Part shown: piece by piece, positions 23,247-31,270 of the stretch | Layout: each line of letters starts with the position of its first letter | Position numbering within the stretch: position 1 is the first letter of the stretch | Assembly: GCF_001475545.1 (NCBI RefSeq) | Contig: NZ_LDQC01000008.1 | Location: 1 to 42,745 of the forward strand | Source: Curtobacterium luteum | GTDB lineage: Bacteria; Actinomycetota; Actinomycetes; Actinomycetales; Microbacteriaceae | DNA length: 42,745 bases | Direction of reading: 5' to 3' | Program-made: the position numbers and the translations under genes | The notes under the pieces: model-generated | Databases searched by the model: none | Told to the model about the DNA's origin: nothing | Seen by the model: only the letters and a program-made list of their open reading frames with translations

Positions 23247-24491
23247 CTACAGGCTCCAGACGGTGAGCGGGTCGCCCGCTTCGACGGTGGCGGTGCCGAC
23301 GGGGACGTGGACGAGGTGCGTCGCGGCGGCGTAGTGCGCGAGGAGGTGGGAGCTCGGGCCGCCGACCAGGTGGACACGACCGTCCTCCACCCTGCCCCGT
23401 CGGACCTGGTGCGTCGCCTCGGGCGAGACCGCGCGCTCGGCCGCGGGGAGCACCTGCACGGGGCGGTCGGCCGGGAGCCCGACGAGCGGCGCGAGCACCG
23501 GGCGGAGGAACACCTCGAACGAGACGAGCGCCGAGACGGGGTTGCCGGGGAACGCGACCACGGGGACGGCTCGGTCGCCGAACGTCACCGTCCCGAGTGC
23601 TTGCGGACCACCGGGTTGCATCGCGACCGGCGTGACCTCGAGTCCGCGTGGCTCGAGTGCCTGCCGCACGACCTCGTACGCACCGGCGCTGATCCCACCG
23701 GTGGTCAGGACGAGGTCGGCCCAGTCGCCGACGGCTCGGGTGACGCCCGCGAGGAACGCGGTCTCGTCGTCGGGGACCACGACGGTCCGGGCATCGGCGC
23801 CGACCTCGGCGAGCGCTGCGGTCAGGGTCACGCCGTTCGCGTCGCCGATGCCGGCACCGTGGACGTCGACACCGACGAGTTCGGAGCCGGTGCTGACGAC
23901 GAGCACCCGGACCGGCCGGACGACGTCGACCTGTTCCACCCCGGCAGCGGCGAGGGCGCCGAGGAGCGCCGGCGTGACGAGCGCCCCGGCCTCGGCCACG
24001 ACTCCGCCGCTGGGCAGGTCGGAGCCGGTGGTGCGGACGAAGTCGCCCGGGACGACGTCCTCGGGCACGTGCACGCGGTCGAGCGTCAGCGCCGCGGGGA
24101 ACGCGCCGGTGTCGGTGCGTTCGACGGGGAAGACGGCGTCGGCACCGTCCGGGATGCGGGCACCGGTCATGATCGGCGCGGCGGCACCGGGCGCGAGCGG
24201 GGCGGGGACCCGGCCGGCCGGGATCGGCGCAGCGACCGTCAGTGACCGGCCGGCATCGGCGGCGCGGACGGCGAAGCCGTCCATCTGGCTGTTGTCGAAC
24301 GCGGGGAGCGCGACCGGTGCGACGACGCGTGTCGCGAGCCGACGGCGGGCCCCGGCGCGGGCGTCGGCGGCGAGGTCGACGGTGCGCTGGGCCTCCAGGC
24401 CGGAGGAACCGGGCACACCGGACGTGAGCCGTGCGGTGACCGGGGCGAGCAGCGCAGCCACCGCTCCGGCGTGTCGACCGATCGTTCGCAC
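23247..24491 (-). CDS. moeA: molybdopterin molybdenumtransferase
   Basis: MoeA inserts molybdate into adenylylated molybdopterin to give active Moco. The 414-residue protein has FDNSQMDGFAVRA (substrate-binding), GAAAPIMTGARIPDGADAV, the MoCF-like stretch DLVLTTGGISAGAYEVV with conserved Asp/Gly, and FPGNPVSALVSFEVFLRP. The GTG at 24491 follows GGAGG by six bases. It is the first gene of the moco unit and is divergent from the nucleoside phosphorylase operon. Confidence 0.96.
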   Translation of the reverse strand: MRTIGRHAGAVAALLAPVTARLTSGVPGSSGLEAQRTVDLAADARAGARRRLATRVVAPVALPAFDNSQMDGFAVRAADAGRSLTVAAPIPAGRVPAPLAPGAAAPIMTGARIPDGADAVFPVERTDTGAFPAALTLDRVHVPEDVVPGDFVRTTGSDLPSGGVVAEAGALVTPALLGALAAAGVEQVDVVRPVRVLVVSTGSELVGVDVHGAGIGDANGVTLTAALAEVGADARTVVVPDDETAFLAGVTRAVGDWADLVLTTGGISAGAYEVVRQALEPRGLEVTPVAMQPGGPQALGTVTFGDRAVPVVAFPGNPVSALVSFEVFLRPVLAPLVGLPADRPVQVLPAAERAVSPEATHQVRRGRVEDGRVHLVGGPSSHLLAHYAAATHLVHVPVGTATVEAGDPLTVWSL

Positions 24492-24552
24492 AGGGCCCTC
24501 CGAAGTCGTGGACGGGGCAGGGGGACGTGAGCTACCCGGCGGAACCGCCGTC

Positions 24553-24611
24553 AGGGAGCGTCAGTAGCGTATCCAGCGCGCGACCTGCGCCGAGGACGAT
24601 TCGGAGGACCT
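24553..24611 (+). promoter_or_regulatory. candidate -10 box and leader of the phosphorylase operon
   Basis: TAGCGT near 24567-24572 could be the -10 box of the plus-strand operon, giving a leader of roughly 40 bases. A GGAGG site stands six bases before GTG 24612, so this gene has a conventional leader, unlike many neighbours. A -35 box is not clear. Confidence 0.35.
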
Positions 24612-25454
24612 GTGGAGAACGACGTGACGATCGGTGTGATCGGTGGATCGGGCCTGTACGACCTGTTCGAGGCGGGCACGGCCGAGGAGCGGACGGTCGC
24701 GACACCGTTCGGCGAGACCTCCAGCCCGATCAGCATCGGCACGATGTCCGGCCGACGCGTGGCCTTCCTCACCCGACACGGTCGATCGCACTCGGTCGCA
24801 CCCCACCGCATCAACCACCGCGCGAACACCTGGGCCCTGCGGTCGCTCGGGGTCCGGGCGATCGTCTCGTCGAGCGCCGTCGGGGGTCTGCACCCGGACT
24901 ACGCGCCGGGCACGTTCGTCGTGACGGACCAACTCATCGACCGAACCTGGGGGCGCGCCGACACCTTCTTCGAGGACGACGTGCAGCACCTGTCGTTCGC
25001 CGACCCCTTCGACCCGGTGCTCCGGGACGCCGCCGTCGAGGCCGTCGCCGCACTCGGTCTGCCGCACCGGACGACCGGCACGTGCGTCGTGATCCAGGGC
25101 CCGCGGTTCTCGACCCGCGCCGAGTCGGTCTGGATGCGGGAAGCCGGCGGCCACACCATCAACATGACGATGACACCGGAGGTCCCGCTCGCCGCGGAAC
25201 TCGGCATCGGTACGGTGAACCTCTCGTTCGTGACCGACGCCGACGCCGGTCTCGAACTCGCGGCGGGGCCGGACGACGAGCCGGTGACGCACGCGGCCGT
25301 CATGGAGCGGCTGCAGCGGGCGAACGAGGTCATCGTGCGGGCGATCGGCTCGATCGTCGCGGCGATCCCCGAGGACTTCGCGCCGCGCGAGCTCGTGCCG
25401 TCGACAGCGAGCGAGGCCGTGCTGGCGATGCCGGTGGCCGAGGGCGCCGCGTGA
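24612..25454 (+). CDS. MTA/purine nucleoside phosphorylase family
   Basis: This cytoplasmic phosphorylase cleaves a purine nucleoside, probably S-methyl-5'-thioadenosine or another 5'-deoxyadenosine derivative, to adenine and a ribose-1-phosphate. The 280-residue protein shows the phosphate loop IGGSGLY near the start, TRHGRSHSVAPHRINHRAN, the GPRFSTRAE motif and INMTMTPEVPLAAELGI with the NM pair of this class, then FVTDADAG. GTG 24612 is chosen for its GGAGG site. It overlaps the epimerase gene by four bases (GTGA). Neighbours suggest that the sugar phosphate product, not just adenine salvage, may matter. Confidence 0.92.
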   Translation: MENDVTIGVIGGSGLYDLFEAGTAEERTVATPFGETSSPISIGTMSGRRVAFLTRHGRSHSVAPHRINHRANTWALRSLGVRAIVSSSAVGGLHPDYAPGTFVVTDQLIDRTWGRADTFFEDDVQHLSFADPFDPVLRDAAVEAVAALGLPHRTTGTCVVIQGPRFSTRAESVWMREAGGHTINMTMTPEVPLAAELGIGTVNLSFVTDADAGLELAAGPDDEPVTHAAVMERLQRANEVIVRAIGSIVAAIPEDFAPRELVPSTASEAVLAMPVAEGAA

Positions 25455-26518
25455 CCCGCCTGCTCGTCACCGGCGGCGCGGGGTTCATCGGCTCCGCGAT
25501 CGTCCGGCGGGCACTGACCGAGGGCCACGAGGTTCGGGTGCTGGACTCGCTCCGGCCCGACGTGCACGGCGACGCCGGCGCAGGGCACGCCCCCGTCCCC
25601 GAGGGCGTGGACTTCGTCCGGGGGGACGTCCGCGACGACACCGTGCTCGACGCTGCCCTCGACGGGATCGACGTCGTCTGCCACCAGGCGGCGAAGGTCG
25701 GACTCGGCGTCGACTTCCAGGACGCCCCCGACTACGTGTCCTCGAACGACACCGGGACGGCCCACGTCCTCGCCGCGATGGACCGGCACGGCATCGGCCG
25801 ACTCGTCGTCGCGAGCTCGATGGTCGTCTACGGCGAGGGCGCGTACGCCACCGCTGCCGGCGACCCGACCCGGCCGCCTGCGCGCCGCCGCGAGGACCTC
25901 GACGCCGGACGCTTCGACCCGATCGGCCCCGACGGCGAGCCGCTCGTGCCGGGACTCATCGACGAGGACGCCGCGCTGGACCCCCGCAACGTGTACGCGC
26001 AGACGAAGGTGGCGCAGGAGCACCTGGCGTCCTCGTGGGCTCGCGCCACCGGTGGGCGGGCGATCGCGCTCCGCTACCACAACGTGTACGGGCCGGGCAT
26101 GCCCGCGAACACGCCGTACGCCGGCGTCGCGTCCCTGTTCCGGTCGGCGCTCGCCCGCGGCGAGGCCCCCCGGGTGTTCGAGGACGGCCGGCAGCGGCGG
26201 GACTTCGTGCACGTGGACGACGTGGCCGGAGCGAACGCGGCGTCGATCGCAGCGACGGCCGACCTGCCGGACGACTCCTTCCGCGCCTACAACGTCGGCT
26301 CGGGCACCGTGCACACCATCGGCGAGATGGCCGCGGCGATCGCCGGGCCGGACGGTCCACAGCCGATCGTCACGGGCGAGTACCGGCTCGGGGACGTCCG
26401 GCACGTGACCGCGTCGTCGGAGCGGATCGGGCGCGAGCTCGGGTGGCACGCCGAGGTCGACTTCGAGCGGGGCATGCGCGAGTTCGCGACGGCACCGCTG
26501 CGGGCCGCGGTGCGCTGA
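25451..26518 (+). CDS. NAD-dependent epimerase/dehydratase
   Basis: This is an extended SDR acting on a nucleotide sugar, 355 residues. It has the dinucleotide motif TGGAGFIGSAI at the N-terminus, VCHQAAKVGLG, the Ser of VVASSMVVYGE, the catalytic pair in NVYAQTKVAQE, RYHNVYGPGM and the C-terminal RRDFVHVDDVAGAN. These are typical of UDP-glucose/GDP-mannose-type epimerases and dehydratases, but the exact reaction cannot be read. An unusual insert rich in Arg/Pro and charged residues (about 140-175) lies before the catalytic Tyr. The GTG start overlaps the phosphorylase stop by four bases, showing tight coupling with a nucleoside-phosphate enzyme. Confidence 0.92.
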   Translation: MTRLLVTGGAGFIGSAIVRRALTEGHEVRVLDSLRPDVHGDAGAGHAPVPEGVDFVRGDVRDDTVLDAALDGIDVVCHQAAKVGLGVDFQDAPDYVSSNDTGTAHVLAAMDRHGIGRLVVASSMVVYGEGAYATAAGDPTRPPARRREDLDAGRFDPIGPDGEPLVPGLIDEDAALDPRNVYAQTKVAQEHLASSWARATGGRAIALRYHNVYGPGMPANTPYAGVASLFRSALARGEAPRVFEDGRQRRDFVHVDDVAGANAASIAATADLPDDSFRAYNVGSGTVHTIGEMAAAIAGPDGPQPIVTGEYRLGDVRHVTASSERIGRELGWHAEVDFERGMREFATAPLRAAVR

Positions 26519-26560
26519 GGGCCGGGCGGCAGCGCGGTCTCGCGGTCTCGCACCGCCCGG

Positions 26561-26630
26561 GACTCGTGCCCCGCGCCCCGAGACTCGTGCGCGCGCCCCG
26601 AGACTCGTGCCGCGCGCCCCGAGACTCGTG
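26561..26630. repeat. 20-21 bp tandem repeats
   Basis: Four copies of a unit ending in GAGACTCGTGC (GACTCGTG at 26561, 26582, 26602 and 26623), separated by C/G-rich spacers like CGCGCCCC. They are immediately followed by a long hairpin whose arms carry a related sequence. Confidence 0.85.
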
Positions 26631-26632
26631 CA

Positions 26633-26674
26633 GGCGGACACGTCTCGTGTCCCGGAGCACGAGACGTGTCCGCC
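26633..26674. repeat. 17-bp perfect inverted repeat beside tandem repeats
   Basis: GGCGGACACGTCTCGTG (26633-26649) is mirrored perfectly at 26658-26674 across an 8-base loop. It could be an intrinsic terminator after the epimerase gene or the stem of a REP-like element. A further CGAGACTC follows at about 26679. Confidence 0.85.
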
Positions 26675-26905
26675 ACCGCGAGACTCGGCCCCGCCGGCAC
26701 GCCGCACCCCGCACCCCGCACGCCGCACGCGGCACGCCCGCCCCACCTCGGGGGACACGACATCTGGACACCGGGGTACAGTGCGGCCCGGTTCCGATCA
26801 GGCCGCTCGGGCACCGTGGACTCCATGTCGACGCCCGCGAGTCCCGCGAACCCCGAGCCGCACGGCGATCCCCGTCGATCCGGCCGTCCGCACCGAACAG
26901 ACGGC

Positions 26906-27700
26906 ATGAACGTCGACGTGATCCTGCCGTGCCTCGACGAGGCCGACGCCCTCCCCCGTGTGATCGGGCGACTGCCACAGGGCTACCGGGCGATCGTCGT
27001 CGACAACGGTTCGACCGACGGTTCCGCCGACGTCGCCCGTGCACACGGCGCCACGGTCGTCACCGAGCCCCGTCGCGGCTTCGGCTCGGCCTGCGCAGCG
27101 GGTGTCGCGGCCGCCACCGCGGACTTCGTCGCGTTCTGCGACGCGGACGCCTCGATGGACCCGGCCGAACTGCCGGGCCTCCTCGACCGGGTCGTGTCGG
27201 GCCGGACCGACCTCGCGCTCGGCCGCCGCGTCCCGACGTCGCGTGGCGCGTGGGCACCGCACGCGCGCTTCGCGAACCGCGTACTCGCGGTCCTCATGCG
27301 CCGAGCCACCGGCTACCGACTGCGCGACCTCGGGCCGATGCGCGTGATGCGCCGCGAGCAGCTCGTCGCGCTCGACCTGCAGGACCGACGCAGCGGCTAC
27401 CCGCTGGAGATGGTCCTCGCCGCGCACGCCGCCGGCCTCCGCGTCGACGAGAGCGACATCGGCTACGCCCAGCGGATCGGCGACAGCAAGGTGACCGGCA
27501 CGCTCCGCGGCACGGTCAACGCCGTCCGCGACATGTCGCGCCTCCTCCGCGCGTACCGCTCCGGCGAGCGCCGCCCCGGCAGGGTCCGGTCAGCGAGTCC
27601 CACGGAACCCGCCACGACCGGCCGGGAGGCCCGTCCCACCGCCGCCGACACCGCTCCCCTCGAGCGCGTGGCCGGTCCCGTCGAGGGGATGCGCTCGTGA
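26906..27700 (+). CDS. glycosyltransferase family 2
   Basis: This is a GT-A fold inverting transferase of 264 residues. It starts MNVDVILPCLDEADALPRVI, with VVDNGSTDGSADVARAHGA, RRGFGSACAAGVAAATADFV and the metal-binding DADASMDP, all typical of GT2 enzymes of the dolichyl/polyprenyl-phosphate sugar type, although no TM anchor is seen. ATG 26906 is preferred because the fold begins there; an in-frame ATG at 26825 would add a 27-residue Pro/Arg-rich leader. No clear ribosome site exists for either. The C-terminal 50 residues are a disordered charged tail. It overlaps the DUF2064 gene by four bases (GTGA). Confidence 0.9.
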   Translation: MNVDVILPCLDEADALPRVIGRLPQGYRAIVVDNGSTDGSADVARAHGATVVTEPRRGFGSACAAGVAAATADFVAFCDADASMDPAELPGLLDRVVSGRTDLALGRRVPTSRGAWAPHARFANRVLAVLMRRATGYRLRDLGPMRVMRREQLVALDLQDRRSGYPLEMVLAAHAAGLRVDESDIGYAQRIGDSKVTGTLRGTVNAVRDMSRLLRAYRSGERRPGRVRSASPTEPATTGREARPTAADTAPLERVAGPVEGMRS

Positions 27701-28332
27701 CCGCCGTGACGGTCGCGGTGGTCGCCAAGGAGTGCCTGCCCGGCCGCGTGAAGACCCGCCTCATCCCGGCGCTCGGACCCGAGGGTGCGGCCCGCGTCGC
27801 CGCCGCCAGCCTGTCCGACACCCTCGCGACGGTGCGCGCCATGCCGGCCGCGCGTCGGATCCTGTTCTTCGACGGCGAGGTCGTCCCGGCAGCTGCCGAG
27901 GGCTTCCACGTCCTCCCCCAGCCGACGGGTGACCTCGACGAGCGCCTCGGCACCCTGTTCGACGCGGTGCAGGGGCCGCTCCTGCTCGTCGGCATGGACA
28001 CACCGCAGGTGCGTCCGGACGACCTCGCCCCGGTGTTCGAGCAGCCGGAGCGCGACGCCTGGTTCGGACCGGCGGAGGACGGTGGTTTCTGGGCGCTGTA
28101 CATGCACGTCCCGGACGGATCACTCATCCGCGGTGTGCCGATGTCCCGCGACGACACCGGTGCGGTGCAGCGAGCCCGTCTCGTGGACGCCGGACTCGAC
28201 GTCGGCGACCTCGTTCCCCTGCTCGACGTGGACGAGATCGCCGACGCCGACCGGGTGGCCGAACTCGCTCCCGACTCCGCGTTCGCCGCAGCACTCGCGT
28301 CCGAGCGCACGACCTCCGGAGGTGTCCGATGA
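27697..28332 (+). CDS. DUF2064 nucleotidyltransferase-like protein (TIGR04282 type)
   Basis: This is a 211-residue GT-A-like protein related to the CofC nucleotidyltransferase. It starts with VAVVAKECLPGRVKTRLIPALGPEGAA, where the Lys-Thr-Arg near residue 19 corresponds to the substrate-phosphate loop of the family, then LLLVGMDTPQVRPDDL and EDGGFWALYM, the two conserved motifs. In other bacteria this family accompanies radical SAM and methyltransferase genes of arsenosugar-type clusters. The GTG start overlaps the upstream glycosyltransferase gene, and the stop overlaps the methyltransferase ATG by four bases. A role in activating a sugar phosphate with a nucleotide is an inference. Confidence 0.87.
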   Translation: MTAVTVAVVAKECLPGRVKTRLIPALGPEGAARVAAASLSDTLATVRAMPAARRILFFDGEVVPAAAEGFHVLPQPTGDLDERLGTLFDAVQGPLLLVGMDTPQVRPDDLAPVFEQPERDAWFGPAEDGGFWALYMHVPDGSLIRGVPMSRDDTGAVQRARLVDAGLDVGDLVPLLDVDEIADADRVAELAPDSAFAAALASERTTSGGVR

Positions 28333-28991
28333 CCATGCACGCCCCGATGACCTTCGGCGCAGGCGGCGGCGAGCCGTACGCCCGCGCGCTCCGCTCCGAC
28401 GGTCGGCTGCGACTCACCGACCCGAACCGCCCGGGCACCGTCGTCACGATGGACGTCGGCCGCTGGAGCGCCGCCGCCGACCGCGTCGACCGGTCGCTGC
28501 TCGACGACGCCGACGGCGGGGTCATCGACATCGGCTGCGGGCCGGGTCGGATGCTCGTCGCCGCGCGGGCCGTCGGTCTGCCCTCCCTCGGGGTCGACGT
28601 CTCGGCGGAGGCGGTCGCGATCGCCCGTCGTTCCGGAGGCAACGCCGTCCAGGGCTCCGTGTTCGACACGGTCCCCGACGAGGGGCACTGGGACACCGCG
28701 CTCGTCATCGACGGGAACATCGGCATCGGCGGCGACCCGACCGCCCTCCTGGCCCGGTGCCGCGCGATCGTGCGCCTCGGCGGCCGTGTGGTCGTCGAGA
28801 CGAACCCGGAACGCGCCGCCGACCGGACCTACACGGCCCGCGTCATGGACGCCGAGGGTCACGAGAGCGCAGCGTTCCCGTGGGCCGAGGTCGGACTCGA
28901 CGCCCTGCACGGGCACGCCGCCGACGCGGGGCTGCTCGCCCGGCAGAGCTGGACGGCCGAGGGCCGGACGTTCTGCGAGCTCATCGCCTGA
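28329..28991 (+). CDS. class I SAM-dependent methyltransferase
   Basis: This is a cytoplasmic methyltransferase of 220 residues. The SAM-binding motif I is GVIDIGCGPGRMLVAARAVG, followed by SLGVDVSAEAVAIARRSGG (acidic ribose-binding residue Asp) and GGRVVVETNPERAADRTYT. The first 65 residues with FGAGGGEPYARALRSDGR probably form the substrate cap. It is the last gene of the run phosphorylase, epimerase, glycosyltransferase, DUF2064, methyltransferase. Its SAM use links logically to a phosphorylase that clears 5'-modified adenosines, but no product is known. Confidence 0.9.
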   Translation: MTMHAPMTFGAGGGEPYARALRSDGRLRLTDPNRPGTVVTMDVGRWSAAADRVDRSLLDDADGGVIDIGCGPGRMLVAARAVGLPSLGVDVSAEAVAIARRSGGNAVQGSVFDTVPDEGHWDTALVIDGNIGIGGDPTALLARCRAIVRLGGRVVVETNPERAADRTYTARVMDAEGHESAAFPWAEVGLDALHGHAADAGLLARQSWTAEGRTFCELIA

Positions 28992-29017
28992 CCCACGACG
29001 TCAGCGGGACTCTTGTT

Positions 29018-29046
29018 TTGCATGATTCAAGAACAGCCCGTACGAT
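29018..29046 (+). promoter_or_regulatory. promoter of the repeat-protein gene
   Basis: TTGCAT (29018-29023) and TACGAT (29041-29046) are 17 bases apart, and the -10 box ends seven bases before ATG 29054, giving a leaderless message. The region also holds TCTTG (29011-29015) mirrored by CAAGA (29028-29032), a possible operator. It is the most AT-rich spot in the neighbourhood. Confidence 0.6.
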
Positions 29047-29053
29047 GGCAGAC

Positions 29054-29320
29054 ATGCAGAACCGCGACTTCCCCTTCGGCGGCTCGTACGTGAGCGGCAC
29101 CACGCGGCGCGACGAGCTCGGCTCCTACGCCGTCACCGCGGCCCAGCGTCCCCTCGGCACGTACACCGGAGTCACGGTCGCGGGCCCGCTGGGGCGCTTC
29201 GTCGACACGCAGGCGACCCGTGGCACGACCGCGACGGGTTCCGTGCGCACCGCGACCGGCTCGTTCCGCACGGCGACGGGTTCGCTCCGGACGGCGACGG
29301 GCTCGTTCCGCACGGCCTGA
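29054..29320 (+). CDS. small protein with C-terminal heptad repeats, unknown function
   Basis: The 88-residue protein begins MQNRDFPFGGSYVSGTTRRD, has a Gly/Thr-rich middle, and ends in four copies of the seven-residue unit TATGS(V/F/L)R (residues 59-86). It has no TM helix or signal peptide and is basic at the repeats. I do not recognise a family. The start is fixed by a promoter whose -10 box ends seven bases upstream; an in-frame ATG at 29045 overlaps that box. The repeats alternate Arg with a hydrophobic residue, so they might form an amphipathic strand or bind an acidic partner such as nucleic acid or membrane. It is monocistronic between the methyltransferase and pgm. Confidence 0.7.
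   Translation: MQNRDFPFGGSYVSGTTRRDELGSYAVTAAQRPLGTYTGVTVAGPLGRFVDTQATRGTTATGSVRTATGSFRTATGSLRTATGSFRTA
29228..29317. repeat. 21-bp tandem repeat in coding sequence
   Basis: About four imperfect 21-base units encoding TATGSxR at the end of the small protein gene. Third-position differences between units show that the repeat is kept at protein level rather than being a very recent duplication. Confidence 0.85.
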
Positions 29321-29366
29321 GTCCCGACCTCGACAGCGCCACCCCCAGACCGCGAGCGGTCGCCCA

Positions 29367-29392
29367 CCGGATCGTCCCCCCTACCGATCCGG
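29367..29392. terminator. hairpin after the repeat-protein gene
   Basis: CCGGATCG (29367-29374) is mirrored by CGATCCGG (29385-29392) with a 10-base loop. It lies 47 bases after the stop codon and before pgm, as expected for a terminator. The remaining gap to 29512 shows no gene. Confidence 0.55.
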
Positions 29393-29512
29393 GCCGGGCG
29401 GCCGCTCGCTTCGTTCCCACCCCCGCCGAGCACGCGGACCACCCGGTGCCCGATCCGCCGCGCGACACGGACGACCAGCACGCGCACCGACACCCGGTGC
29501 CAGGATGGACCC

Positions 29513-31132
<1,620 letters not shown>

Positions 31133-31148
31133 CGGGACGCAGGCGTAG

Positions 31149-31176
31149 CCTCCGGCTGGTCGGCAGCAGCCGGAGG
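31149..31176. terminator. hairpin terminator of pgm
   Basis: CCTCCGGCTG (31149-31158) pairs perfectly with CAGCCGGAGG (31167-31176) across an 8-base loop, 16 bases after the pgm stop codon. Confidence 0.8.
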
Positions 31177-31232
31177 TCTGCCGATCCACTCAGGAACGAG
31201 CTCCGGGCGGACCTTCGCCTTGCGGAGGTTGT

Positions 31233-31255
31233 AACTTTGCACCCAGCGCAAAGTT
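31233..31255. promoter_or_regulatory. candidate operator in the leader of the exporter gene
   Basis: AACTTTGC (31233-31240) is mirrored by GCAAAGTT (31248-31255) with a 7-base spacer. It is markedly AT-richer than its surroundings and stands 15 bases before the exporter ATG, so a MarR- or TetR-type repressor could block transcription here. Confidence 0.6.
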
Positions 31256-31270
31256 TCGGGAGACCTGCTC

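Noticed and set aside
22267..24491. A complete molybdenum-cofactor pathway with a Moco enzyme
   Set aside because: Only moeA, moaC, mogA-like and moaE are present; moaA, moaD, a molybdate transporter and a Moco oxidoreductase are not in the window.
26561..26674. CRISPR array
   Set aside because: Units are only about 20 bases with almost no spacer diversity, and no cas genes are present.
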